64,000 nucleotides of DNA, taken from the NCBI GenBank assembly GCA_963542695.1, contig CAUTYX010000010.1, positions 1 to 64,000 of the forward strand. The letters are read 5' to 3'. The stretch is from RUG100 sp963542695 (GTDB lineage Bacteria > Bacillota > Clostridia > Peptostreptococcales > Anaerovoracaceae). The notes below the pieces were generated by a model. That model had not been told where the DNA came from. It saw only the letters and a list, made by a program, of their open reading frames with translations, and did no database searches. Positions 9,071 to 17,392 of the stretch are shown here, in pieces. Made by a program: the position numbers and the translations under genes. Numbering within the stretch: the stretch's first letter is position 1; every line of letters starts with the position of its first letter.

Positions 9071-10708
9071 ATGGATTACAACAAGTTGGCGGAACTTTTG
9101 TTCCCTGCTATTACAGATACCCCCTCTGATATAGAAGCAAGATTCCCTGCCAGAGATTTACCGGGAGGCACACCGGTAACAAGACTGGGACCTAGCCCTA
9201 CCGGATTCATTCATCTTGGGAATCTTTACGGTGCCTTTGTGGATGAACGAATTGCCCACCAAAAAGATGGTGTGTTTTATTTGCGCATCGAAGACACCGA
9301 TGACAAACGCTACGTAGAAGGCGCAGTGGAAACCGTTATCGACTCCCTTGATTTTTTCGGTATTCATTTTGACGAAGGTGCCGGAAAAGAAAAAGACACC
9401 GGGGAGTATGGACCCTATTACCAGAGTCAGAGAAAAGAAATCTACCAGGTTTTTGTAAAGGACTTAGTTCGGCAAGGATTGGCGTATCCCAGTTTTTTAA
9501 CAGAAGAAGAAATCACCTCTTTAAGAGCACAACAGGAAGCCGCCAAAGTGATGCCGGGAATTTACGGAAAGTATGCCAAAGAGCGAGATTATGATGTAGA
9601 GCAAGTTGAAGAAAAACTTTCCGAAGGACTACCTTTTGTGGTACGGCTAAAGTCCGGCGGTAATCCCAGCACCCCGGCTACGATTACAGTGTCTGATGCC
9701 ATCCGCGGAGAGTTGTCCATGCCAGAAAACTTCCAAGATGTGGTCATCTTGAAAACAACCGGTCTACCCACTTACCATTTTGCCCACGTTTGTGATGACC
9801 ATTTAATGAAGACGACCCATGTTGTTCGTGGCGAAGAGTGGCTTTCGTCCCTTCCCATTCACGTAGAATTATTCGCAAAGTTAGGTTTTTCCCTACCTAT
9901 CTACTGCCACACTTCTGTATTGATGAAAATCGACGAAAACGGCAGCAAGCGAAAGCTCTCCAAAAGAAAAGATCCGGAATTAGCACTGGATTACTATAAA
10001 GAGTTGGGTTATCACCCTCTAGCTGTAAAGGAATACCTACTAACAATTTTGAATTCCAATTACGAAGAGTGGCGCCAAGAAAATCCGGATACACCTTGGT
10101 CCGACTTTCCTTTTACCATGGATAAAATGTCCACCTCCGGTGCACTCTTTGACCTGAACAAGCTAAATGATATTTCAAAGGACGTATTGCTGCGCATCCC
10201 TGCATCACAGCTGGCAGAATTCTTGCGAAATTGGGCAAAGGAATTCCGACCGGAATTAACAGAAATACTAGCCGATGATAAACTGCTGCAAATCTTGGAT
10301 TTGGGTCGTGATGGCAAAAAACCGAGAAAAGACTTTATCAATGCTGCGCAGATGTTCCAGTTTATCCAGTATTTTTACGAAGAATACTTTACCATCGAGA
10401 GTCCTATGCCGGAAGAAGCTTCTGCCGATACCTCTGCTATTCTTAGGGCATATCTTGCATCCTACAATCACCAGGATGATCAAAGTGCGTGGTTTGATAA
10501 AATCCGCACCATTGCCACAGACTTAGGATATGCTGCAAAACCAAAGGATTACAAAAAGAACCCGGATCAATTCAAGGGTCACGTGGGACACGTTAGTACC
10601 GTTATCAGAATTGCCTTAATGGGGCGTAGCCAGTCTCCGGATATTTGGGAAATTCAGCAAATCCTTGGAGAGGAAGCGGTTCGTAATCGTATTGCAAAAA
10701 TGATATAA
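9071..10708 (+). CDS. gltX: Glutamate--tRNA ligase
   Basis: Charges tRNA-Glu with glutamate in the cytoplasm. The class I HIGH-type motif is PSPTGFIHLGN near residue 37, and the KMSKS-type motif is KRKLSKRKDPE near residue 300. Length is 545 residues, longer than the common ~485-residue form, matching a longer GltX group I associate with Clostridia. The C-terminal anticodon-binding part is helical and ends KPKDYKKNPDQFKGH... The gene is alone on the plus strand, has AAAGGAG 6 nt before the ATG, a good promoter and a terminator. Whether it also charges tRNA-Gln cannot be told from the sequence by eye. Confidence 0.95.
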   Translation: MDYNKLAELLFPAITDTPSDIEARFPARDLPGGTPVTRLGPSPTGFIHLGNLYGAFVDERIAHQKDGVFYLRIEDTDDKRYVEGAVETVIDSLDFFGIHFDEGAGKEKDTGEYGPYYQSQRKEIYQVFVKDLVRQGLAYPSFLTEEEITSLRAQQEAAKVMPGIYGKYAKERDYDVEQVEEKLSEGLPFVVRLKSGGNPSTPATITVSDAIRGELSMPENFQDVVILKTTGLPTYHFAHVCDDHLMKTTHVVRGEEWLSSLPIHVELFAKLGFSLPIYCHTSVLMKIDENGSKRKLSKRKDPELALDYYKELGYHPLAVKEYLLTILNSNYEEWRQENPDTPWSDFPFTMDKMSTSGALFDLNKLNDISKDVLLRIPASQLAEFLRNWAKEFRPELTEILADDKLLQILDLGRDGKKPRKDFINAAQMFQFIQYFYEEYFTIESPMPEEASADTSAILRAYLASYNHQDDQSAWFDKIRTIATDLGYAAKPKDYKKNPDQFKGHVGHVSTVIRIALMGRSQSPDIWEIQQILGEEAVRNRIAKMI

Positions 10709-10764
10709 CCTTTGCAACTTTAAATGGAGTCAAAGCAGAAGCTTGTTCCAAAAAAAAGGCAAGA

Positions 10765-10796
10765 GAGCTGTTCCTTTTGGCAAAAAGGGACAGCTC
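10765..10796 (+). terminator. gltX terminator
   Basis: GAGCTGTTCC pairs with GGGACAGCTC (10 bp, one wobble) around a 12-nt loop, followed by CTTATTTTTC. It lies 56 nt past the gltX stop and just before the converging nadE stop. Confidence 0.85.
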
Positions 10797-10817
10797 CTTA
10801 TTTTTCTTATGGAATTT

Positions 10818-11591
10818 TCATTTGATCCAATCCGGTTTGTACATGGGCATTGGCTGTAGCTTGTGTAAATTAATGCGATGCAGACGATCAATCTTTTCTT
10901 TTATCTCTGTATCCGCACATTCTCCCGTCTGTATGTAATGATCTAATGTTTCATAAGTAAATCCTAGTTTGTCTTCATCCGTCTTTCCACTAAGACCGTC
11001 TGTTGGTATTTTTTCAATTAAATCTTCCGGCAATCCCAATGTCCTTCCGATTTGACGCACTTCTTCCACCAGCATATGTGCCATAGGGCTAAAATCTCCT
11101 GCCGCATCACCAAACTTCGTAGAATATCCCACATAGTCTTCTGAACGATTACAAGTATTGGCGACACGACCGCCTTTTGGAACAGACTGTGCCACTGCAT
11201 ACAAAGTAGTCATGCGAAGGCGAGCCGGCAAGTTTATTTTCGTATCTTTGGATAAGGATTCAGAACCGCTTATTGCCTGTATCTTTTGGTTTTTTTCAAT
11301 GGTCGCAATCAAAGCTTTTTCAGCGTCTCCTATATTGACTTCTACATGGGGAATACCCAGATGATCCACCAGCTTTTTCGAGTAATCAATGTCCGGCTGC
11401 ACGCCACTGGGCATTAGTACTCCCAGCACTCTGTCTTTTCCCAAAGTTTCCGCGCATAGGGCTGCGACGACACTGGAATCCTTTCCTCCGGAAATCCCCA
11501 CAACCGCAGTACATTCCGGACCGTTTTCCTGAAAATAATTGCGAATCCATGTGATAATTTCATTTTTTGTCTTTATCGGTTCCAACAGCAT
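10818..11591 (-). CDS. nadE: NAD+ synthase (ammonia-dependent type)
   Basis: Amidates nicotinic acid adenine dinucleotide to NAD+ in the last step of NAD synthesis. The ATP-pyrophosphatase P-loop SGGKDSS lies near residue 37, and the family's GYSTKFGDAAGDFSP segment follows near residue 160. There is no glutaminase domain, so free ammonia is the likely donor. The frame opens further upstream, but the ATG at 11591 has AAAGGAG at the best distance (8 nt); ATG at 11597 is too close to it. Predicted length is 257 residues. The gene follows an FAD protein gene by about 40 nt on the same strand. Confidence 0.93.
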   Translation of the reverse strand: MLLEPIKTKNEIITWIRNYFQENGPECTAVVGISGGKDSSVVAALCAETLGKDRVLGVLMPSGVQPDIDYSKKLVDHLGIPHVEVNIGDAEKALIATIEKNQKIQAISGSESLSKDTKINLPARLRMTTLYAVAQSVPKGGRVANTCNRSEDYVGYSTKFGDAAGDFSPMAHMLVEEVRQIGRTLGLPEDLIEKIPTDGLSGKTDEDKLGFTYETLDHYIQTGECADTEIKEKIDRLHRINLHKLQPMPMYKPDWIK

Positions 11592-11629
11592 ATCCATTCT
11601 CCTTTCCGGCACAATCAAAGGCCAGCTCT

Positions 11630-13144
11630 CTATTTTCGTTTTATTATTTCTTCGGCAATGCGAATTCCGTCTACTGCCGCCGAAGTAATTCCTCCGGCAT
11701 AACCGGCTCCCTCTCCCCCGGGATACAGGCCGACAATATTGGTCTGTAAGTTTTCACCACGCCATATCCGCACCGGCGAAGAGCTGCGGGTTTCAACACC
11801 GATCATGGTAGCACGGGGATCATCAAAGCCTTTAAGTTTTCGTCCCAGATGGGGCATGGCTTCGCATATAGCCTCTACGGCAAACCCGGGGAGACAACGT
11901 GCCACATCTGATTGGGCAAATTCGCCCCAGGTGGTTTTGGGAGCCGTATAGTCACTGCCTCCTGCTACATAAGCCAACTTTTCATATTTTTCTTGAAAAG
12001 CAATTCCTGCCAATGGATGCTGACTTTCAAAATCGGTGACTCGTACATCTACCAAAAGACCGCTATTGGCAAACTTCCCATCACGACGGCGATTGCTCAT
12101 GCCGTTGGTTACGACTTCTCCGGGAGCCGAGCTGGTGACTACCACCTGCCCTCCGGGGCACATGCAGAACGTATATACTCCACGACCGCTTTTTGTATGC
12201 CATGACAGCTTATATTCTGCCGCTCCCAATCGCTCTGCCAGCTGCGGATCCCCATATTGACTGCGGTCAATCATATTTTGAGGGTGCACAATGCGAACGC
12301 CTATGGAAAAAGGCTTTTGTTCCATAGGGATTCCTGCATCATAGAGCATATGAAAAGTGTCCCGGGCACTGTGGCCTATGGCAAGAACTAAATCGTCCGT
12401 TTCCAAAACTCCGTCAGAAAGAACAACACCGGCAATCTTATTGTTTTCTGTCGACAAACCTTCCGCACAAGTTCCAAAACGGATTTGACCGCCAAGGAAA
12501 AGAATTTTTTTTCGTATGTTGGCAACTACCTTGCCCAGTACATCCGTCCCCAGATGAGGATGTTGTTTATATAGTATATCGTCTCCGCCACCGGCTGCTG
12601 CAAACTCTTCCAAGACCTTTCGAATGCGAGAGTCCTTAATGCCCGTCATCAATTTTCCATCGGAAAATGTACCGGCACCACCCTCTCCAAATTGAAAATT
12701 GGACTTTGGATTAAGGATACCCTTCTTTTGAAAAGCAGCAATGTCCTTGATTCGCTGTTCTACCGGCTGCCCCTGTTCTACAACAATGGGTTCCATACCG
12801 GCTTCTGCCAAAATCAATGCAGCAAACATGCCACAAGGACCAAAGCCGGTAATAACCGGTGCCTTATAAGATTTCCTCTCTACCTTTGGCAAACGGTATG
12901 TCAAATCCGGTGCCTTGCTGCAGGGAAAGTTTTTTTGTTCCACCAGTCTTTCCAGTCCACTACATTCAAAATCTACTGTATATACCAATTTAATATTGTC
13001 TTTATGACGTGCATCAATGGATTCTCTAACAATTTTCCAATGAGTAATGGAAAGACCCATCATCCCCAACTTTTTCTTTATTTTATAGGGAATGGAATTC
13101 GTCTCCTCATGCAAGCTTAGTTTAATTTGATGGATTCTATACAT
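11630..13144 (-). CDS. FAD-dependent protein (large Rossmann-fold dehydrogenase-like family)
   Basis: A conserved flavoprotein family with no assigned substrate. An N-terminal ~80-residue domain precedes the dinucleotide-binding motif GFGPCGMFAALILAEAG near residue 90; later come a QFGEGGAGTFSDGKLMT motif, LAIGHSARDT, and a C-terminal FAD motif (LYPGGEGAGYAGG). These are hallmarks of the family usually annotated NAD(P)/FAD-dependent oxidoreductase. The start at 13144 overlaps the end of the upstream FAD gene (GGATGTATAG), so the two are translationally coupled. Predicted length is 504 residues. Confidence 0.85.
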   Translation of the reverse strand: MYRIHQIKLSLHEETNSIPYKIKKKLGMMGLSITHWKIVRESIDARHKDNIKLVYTVDFECSGLERLVEQKNFPCSKAPDLTYRLPKVERKSYKAPVITGFGPCGMFAALILAEAGMEPIVVEQGQPVEQRIKDIAAFQKKGILNPKSNFQFGEGGAGTFSDGKLMTGIKDSRIRKVLEEFAAAGGGDDILYKQHPHLGTDVLGKVVANIRKKILFLGGQIRFGTCAEGLSTENNKIAGVVLSDGVLETDDLVLAIGHSARDTFHMLYDAGIPMEQKPFSIGVRIVHPQNMIDRSQYGDPQLAERLGAAEYKLSWHTKSGRGVYTFCMCPGGQVVVTSSAPGEVVTNGMSNRRRDGKFANSGLLVDVRVTDFESQHPLAGIAFQEKYEKLAYVAGGSDYTAPKTTWGEFAQSDVARCLPGFAVEAICEAMPHLGRKLKGFDDPRATMIGVETRSSSPVRIWRGENLQTNIVGLYPGGEGAGYAGGITSAAVDGIRIAEEIIKRK

Positions 13145-14348
13145 CCGCTGCCGCCTTTCCGGCTTTGATTGCCGTGGTCCAAGCATGATTCAAGTTGTAT
13201 CCTCCACAAGGTCCTTGGTAATCAAGAATTTCTCCTGCTACATATAGCCCCGGCTGGATTTTTGATTCCATAGTGTCAAAATCCACTTCCTCGTAGGGAA
13301 TACCTCCGCCACTACACTGTGCCGTTTTCCAGCCTTTGACACCTTCCACCGAAACCTCCCAACCACCGGATAGCAGTTGTTCTACTTTCTCCAGCTGCCG
13401 GGAAGAAATAGATTGAGCCTCTATGTTTTCCCTAATTCCTGCTTTTTGCAGTATATATGTCGCCACTTTTTCCGGTAATAATGACAAAAGCAAATCTTGG
13501 GCTAAAAGCCCGTAAACCTTCCTGCGTGCCTTTAGGTCAACTGAAACCCGCGGCAAAATTCGTATGGAATAATTTTCAAAACTTCTTCCTCTTGCAAGGC
13601 GGATGTGACCGGATAGATCCATTATGCAAATCCCTGATAACCCGAAATCGGTAAACTGTATCTCCCCTTTGGAAGAAGCCACCACCCGGCCATTGTATAA
13701 CAATTCCACCACTGCCGATAATCTTGCCCCTTTCAATTGGGTAACTTCATTTGCTTCTACGGCAGTTAATACAGGATATACCGGTGTCACCGTATGGCCC
13801 AATTGACGAGCCCATTTGTAACCATCTCCCGTACATCCAAAGGCGGGACCGGCTTTGCCACCACAAGCAAGTAGGACTTTATTGGCCGCAATCCTTTCAT
13901 TAATCCTAAAACCACTTTCTTTTTCTCCGGTTTTTCCAATGGATATTACCGGTGTATCCAGCAAAAATTCTACCTGGCGGGCTTTTGCTCCCTGCTCCAG
14001 CGCCTTTACCACATCACCGGCGGCACCACTGGCAGGATAAATACGACCTTCATCTTCTGTCACCGTTTCCACTCCGACACCATAAAAAAACTCCAAAATT
14101 TGCTTATAGTTACTGCAGTGGGTATTGGATATATTACAACGCCCATTTCCTGTAGCTCGCAGCTTTTTCCCCGGATTTTTCAGTTTTTCCACAACAAGAA
14201 CTCTGCCATGCGGATTAGCGTCTTTGTAAGCAACGGCAGCAGCTAAGCCGGCTGCCCCACCACCAATAATGCAAAAATCAAAAACAGAGCCTCCCTTAGA
14301 CAAGCTCTGTTTCATAGTTATATTTTCATTGTTACATGACGTGTTCAT
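13137..14348 (-). CDS. HI0933/BaiN-like NAD(P)/FAD-dependent oxidoreductase
   Basis: A flavoprotein of the HI0933 family. The FAD motif CIIGGGAAGLAAAVAY is followed by the diagnostic PGKKLRATGNGRCNISN, and the C-terminus has the family's YVAGEILDYQGPCGGYNL. Some relatives (BaiN) reduce bile acids, but most have no known substrate, so I do not assign one. The start is uncertain: ATG at 14348 has GAGGAA about 10 nt upstream, inside the preceding stress-protein gene, while ATG at 14315 has no clear site. The gene overlaps its neighbours on both sides, which suggests one operon with the other FAD gene and nadE. Confidence 0.87.
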   Translation of the reverse strand: MNTSCNNENITMKQSLSKGGSVFDFCIIGGGAAGLAAAVAYKDANPHGRVLVVEKLKNPGKKLRATGNGRCNISNTHCSNYKQILEFFYGVGVETVTEDEGRIYPASGAAGDVVKALEQGAKARQVEFLLDTPVISIGKTGEKESGFRINERIAANKVLLACGGKAGPAFGCTGDGYKWARQLGHTVTPVYPVLTAVEANEVTQLKGARLSAVVELLYNGRVVASSKGEIQFTDFGLSGICIMDLSGHIRLARGRSFENYSIRILPRVSVDLKARRKVYGLLAQDLLLSLLPEKVATYILQKAGIRENIEAQSISSRQLEKVEQLLSGGWEVSVEGVKGWKTAQCSGGGIPYEEVDFDTMESKIQPGLYVAGEILDYQGPCGGYNLNHAWTTAIKAGKAAADV

Positions 14349-14736
14349 TTTCAGGGTCTTCCTCAGGAACGACAATCAATTCAGCACGGTCACCAACCAT
14401 TTCCTTGAATTGTGTCGTCATATCGCTTCCGCTATCACTCTTGCGGTGAACTCCCATAACAACGCGGGAGATATCGTTCTTCTCTACTAAACTAATCAGT
14501 GTTGCCAGCACATTGTTGGACCGAACCACCGTAAGGTTGGCACCGTACTCCAGGGATTTTTGGTACAGGTATTCCAGTGCTTCCCCATCATCAGAGGCTG
14601 CCAGGTACTTGAATTCGTAGCTGGCAATATGTACGATTAATAACTCTCCCTCTTCTCCATCAGCCAATTCTCTTCCGTAGCGGATCAAACGATCGCAGGT
14701 CTGTTGTTGTGTTACACAGACTAATACATTATCCAT
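14332..14736 (-). CDS. Universal stress protein family protein
   Basis: A small cytoplasmic alpha/beta protein of 134 residues with the UspA fold: NVLVCVTQQ at the first strand, LLIVHIA at the second, and near the C-terminus VVMGVHRKSDSGSDMTTQF, which matches the G-2X-G-9X-G-(S/T) nucleotide-binding pattern only in part. It resembles the KdpD-type Usp domain. It is first of an overlapping run with two FAD proteins and nadE. Function within that unit is unknown. Confidence 0.75.
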   Translation of the reverse strand: MDNVLVCVTQQQTCDRLIRYGRELADGEEGELLIVHIASYEFKYLAASDDGEALEYLYQKSLEYGANLTVVRSNNVLATLISLVEKNDISRVVMGVHRKSDSGSDMTTQFKEMVGDRAELIVVPEEDPENEHVM

Positions 14737-14808
14737 AACTTCCTCTCAATATGTATGTATGATATCTTCAAACCCTTTTCTTAGTATACCTTAATTGCCA
14801 TGGGATTT

Positions 14809-16206
14809 CTATACTTCTGTATCCAATTCTGCCTGGGCAGCCATTTCAGCCTCTGCAGCCTTAATCATAATGGCACACTCGATTCTCTTTCTATGAAGGA
14901 TACATCCCAGTTGGTAGACTCCCGTAATATCTCCGGTGGAATGATGAGCATTAGCAGCACATCCTCCACTACAATATAGACGTGCAAAACAATCACAGCA
15001 TTCCTCATGGGAATATGCATTGCATTCTTTAAAGGGCTTCATGACTTCCGGGCGAGTAATGCCATGGTATATATCCCCTAATAGGAAATCCTTTTCTCCG
15101 ACAAATTGGTGACAGGGGTATAAATCCCCCTCCGGAGTAACAGCCAGATATTCTGTTCCTACACCACATCCGGAAATCCGCTTTACAATGCAAGGACCCC
15201 CTGTTAAGTCAATCATGTAGTGATAGAAGGTAAAGCCACTTCCGGCTTTCTTTCTTTTTATCATCTCTACTGCCAGACGCTCATATTCTTTACACAGCTG
15301 TTCTGCATGTTCTTCCTTTAATGCATACGGTGCATCTGCCGGCGATACAACCGGCTCAATGGAAAGCTCTTTAAAACCTATATCTGCCATGTGTAAAATA
15401 TCACTGGCAAAATCCAGATTATTGGCCGTATAGGTTCCTCGCATATAATATTCTTTTCCCAAAGAATCTCGGCTGTCTGCCAGCTTTTTAAATTTCCCTA
15501 CAATTAAATCATAGGTACCATCCCCTGTTTTAGTCTGACGCATCCGGTCATTGACTTCTTTTCTACCATCCAAAGAAATAACCACATTACTCATTTCTTT
15601 GTTGGTAAAAGCAATAACTTCATCATCAAGAAGCAACCCGTTAGTCGTTAGGGTGAAGCGAAATTCTTTTCCCGCCGCCTTTTCAATGCTGCGGCCATAC
15701 GCTACCAAGTCCTTTACCACTTGCCAGTTCATCAATGGTTCTCCACCAAAAAAATCCACTTCCAAATGACGACGCCCCGGCGAATTTTCCACAAGAAAAT
15801 CAAGAGCTCGTTTCCCCGTCTCATAACTCATCAGGCCTTGGTCGCCATGATACTGGCCTTTTCCCGCAAAACAATACCCACAGTCCATATTACAATCATG
15901 GGCCACATGCAAACAAATAGCCTTTAATACAGACTGACGTTCTTTAAACTGACCGGCCATATCATAAAAGGGATCTTGTGAAAATAGTCGCTGTTGCTGC
16001 TGCAAGGTTGCAATATCCGAAAAGATTTCTTCCACCTCTTCTTCTTTTACTGCATACCGGTTACAGACAACCTCCTTTATTTTTTCCTTAGAATTATCTT
16101 GGTACATACCAATTACATCATAGGCAACCGGATCTACAACGTGGATGTTTCCGCTGTTGCTGTCGATGACAATATTGTATCCATTTAATTTATACTGATG
16201 AACCAT
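14809..16206 (-). CDS. scfB: SCIFF peptide maturase, radical SAM/SPASM thioether-forming enzyme
   Basis: A cytoplasmic radical SAM enzyme that installs a thioether in the SCIFF precursor peptide (ranthipeptide class). An N-terminal RRE-like peptide-binding region (about 1-90) precedes the SAM cluster motif C-NMD-C-GY-C near residues 105-112, with the typical CFAGKG-Y sequence after it. The C-terminal SPASM region is intact, with cysteines in ISGCGVGTEYL, LYPCHQF, ECCDCFARLYCSGGCAAN and a late GCILHRKRIEC. Length (465 residues) fits. The start has no strong ribosome site. Its substrate gene lies 95 nt upstream with a hairpin between. In the characterised pair CteA/CteB the crosslink joins Cys32 and Thr37; this window's precursor lacks both, although the enzyme looks complete. 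Confidence 0.95.
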   Translation of the reverse strand: MVHQYKLNGYNIVIDSNSGNIHVVDPVAYDVIGMYQDNSKEKIKEVVCNRYAVKEEEVEEIFSDIATLQQQQRLFSQDPFYDMAGQFKERQSVLKAICLHVAHDCNMDCGYCFAGKGQYHGDQGLMSYETGKRALDFLVENSPGRRHLEVDFFGGEPLMNWQVVKDLVAYGRSIEKAAGKEFRFTLTTNGLLLDDEVIAFTNKEMSNVVISLDGRKEVNDRMRQTKTGDGTYDLIVGKFKKLADSRDSLGKEYYMRGTYTANNLDFASDILHMADIGFKELSIEPVVSPADAPYALKEEHAEQLCKEYERLAVEMIKRKKAGSGFTFYHYMIDLTGGPCIVKRISGCGVGTEYLAVTPEGDLYPCHQFVGEKDFLLGDIYHGITRPEVMKPFKECNAYSHEECCDCFARLYCSGGCAANAHHSTGDITGVYQLGCILHRKRIECAIMIKAAEAEMAAQAELDTEV

Positions 16207-16245
16207 CGTTTCTTTCTTCCCAAAATTCTTTCAAAAACAGTAAGA

Positions 16246-16278
16246 ATCGCTGTGAGCGGACATCCCTCTCACAGCGAT
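16246..16278 (-). promoter_or_regulatory. Hairpin between SCIFF peptide and maturase genes
   Basis: ATCGCTGTGAG pairs perfectly with CTCACAGCGAT (11 bp) around an 11-nt loop. A short T-containing run follows (TCTTACTGTTTTTG). Position suggests a leaky terminator or stability stem that gives much more precursor mRNA than maturase mRNA. Confidence 0.6.
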
Positions 16279-16300
16279 ACAGGTTGCTTGATTTCGTTGC

Positions 16301-16444
16301 CTATTTTTCCTGCTGGCACTTTTGGTTTGCTACACTGCAGGATGTCTTGCTGGCGGACTGGCAGGATGTCTGGCATTCTCCACATCCGGACTTTGCAACG
16401 TTTTCAGTCAGGTTTCTTGTTGTAAGAGTTGTAATCCGTTTCAT
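16301..16444 (-). CDS. scfA: SCIFF ribosomal peptide precursor, five-cysteine variant
   Basis: A 47-residue precursor of the six-cysteines-in-forty-five family. It begins MKRITTLTTRNLTENVAKSG and contains the conserved CGECQTSCQ block. Cysteines are at 21, 24, 28, 36 and 43. The family's fourth cysteine, position 32, is Ser here (codon AGC), and position 37, normally Thr, is also Ser (codon AGT). In the characterised homologue these two residues form the thioether. The gene has a strong AGGAGG site, a consensus promoter at 16481-16509, and the maturase directly downstream, so it looks expressed. Identification of the family is secure; the consequence of the two substitutions is inference. Confidence 0.95.
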   Translation of the reverse strand: MKRITTLTTRNLTENVAKSGCGECQTSCQSASKTSCSVANQKCQQEK

Positions 16445-16480
16445 ATCTATATCCTCCTAATCGGTATCAATTCTTATGGT

Positions 16481-16509
16481 AGTCTATCAAAAATCAGACT
16501 TTGTGTCAA
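16481..16509 (-). promoter_or_regulatory. Promoter of the SCIFF gene
   Basis: TTGACA (16504-16509), exactly 17 nt, then TAGACT (16481-16486) on the minus strand, about 37 nt upstream of the SCIFF start. It lies just past the stop of the upstream flavodoxin-ferredoxin gene, so SCIFF has its own promoter. Confidence 0.75.
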
Positions 16510-16545
16510 TGAAGCCACCCTTTTGCATACTACCAAAACGCCGCT

Positions 16546-17316
16546 TTATCGAAGGTATTGATCCCCTATTGGATGGATGTACTGACCATGTCTCTTTGTA
16601 TTGTTGCCACAGGAAATGGCAAACGTAGGGCAGTGGTGGAGACAAGCAAGACACATTTGACATCGTTGACTGTTCCAAGTAGGGCGATTGCCTTTCGGCG
16701 TTTTTTTCATTTTGATAATTTGATCTGTACAGACCTTGCTGCAAAGGCCACAACCAATACAATCATCCGATACCTTAAAATTCTTGGTTTTACGGCGATG
16801 TTCGAAGAAAATCCGTGCTACCAGTGCCATCAAAAAGTACTTTTCTTTTCCCATAAAATCCCCTTGTCGCCTGTTTTTAACGGCAACAATAACTTCTTCA
16901 ATGGCATCCTCCGCCTCTTTGTTTTGTTGTTCTACTTTTTCTTTTGAAGAAACATCGAACATAGGCGTCCACGTATCGGGCATTTTAATGCTGTAACCGG
17001 CATCCATTTCCATATCTCGCACGCTAAAATGACTGCGCATCTGAATGCCTACTGCACCACAAGAACTACCATAGGTAGCCACACAATATAGATACGCCGG
17101 CCTCTTTTCCGCAAGCTGCAATTTTTGCATATATTCTTCTACAATCGGTGGCAAGTTCCAAAAATATACCGGGAATACAATCCCCAGCCCTTCCCCTTCA
17201 TCAAGCTGCAAGTTTTCAGGCGCCTCCTTAATGGAAACAGCCTTTTCTCCAATCCTTTCCGCTATGGTATGGGCTACATAAGCGGAGTTTCCCGTTGCAC
17301 TAAAATATATAATCAT
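16546..17316 (-). CDS. EFR1-type flavodoxin-ferredoxin fusion protein
   Basis: A predicted cytoplasmic electron carrier. The N-terminal flavodoxin-like domain starts MIIYFSATGNSAYVA, with the S-A-T-G-N-S phosphate loop. The C-terminal region has two [4Fe-4S] motifs, C-IGC-GL-C-SKVC and C-QM-C-LACLHHC. The frame extends upstream, but the ATG at 17316 has AAAGGA upstream and starts exactly at the flavodoxin fold, giving 256 residues. It is placed between a radical SAM/SPASM gene and the SCIFF pair, so it could feed electrons to radical SAM clusters; that link is inferred from position only. Confidence 0.88.
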   Translation of the reverse strand: MIIYFSATGNSAYVAHTIAERIGEKAVSIKEAPENLQLDEGEGLGIVFPVYFWNLPPIVEEYMQKLQLAEKRPAYLYCVATYGSSCGAVGIQMRSHFSVRDMEMDAGYSIKMPDTWTPMFDVSSKEKVEQQNKEAEDAIEEVIVAVKNRRQGDFMGKEKYFLMALVARIFFEHRRKTKNFKVSDDCIGCGLCSKVCTDQIIKMKKTPKGNRPTWNSQRCQMCLACLHHCPTFAISCGNNTKRHGQYIHPIGDQYLR

Positions 17317-17338
17317 AGAAATCCTTTCGTATATCGTC

Positions 17339-17368
17339 AAAAGAGAGCTGCATATGCGGCTCTCTTTT
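17339..17368 (-). terminator. Terminator after the radical SAM/SPASM gene
   Basis: AAAAGAGAGC pairs with GCTCTCTTTT (10 bp) around a 10-nt loop, 25 nt past the stop of the radical SAM gene on the minus strand. Confidence 0.85.
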
Positions 17369-17392
17369 AGTATACACGTTTTTCGTGGCTTT

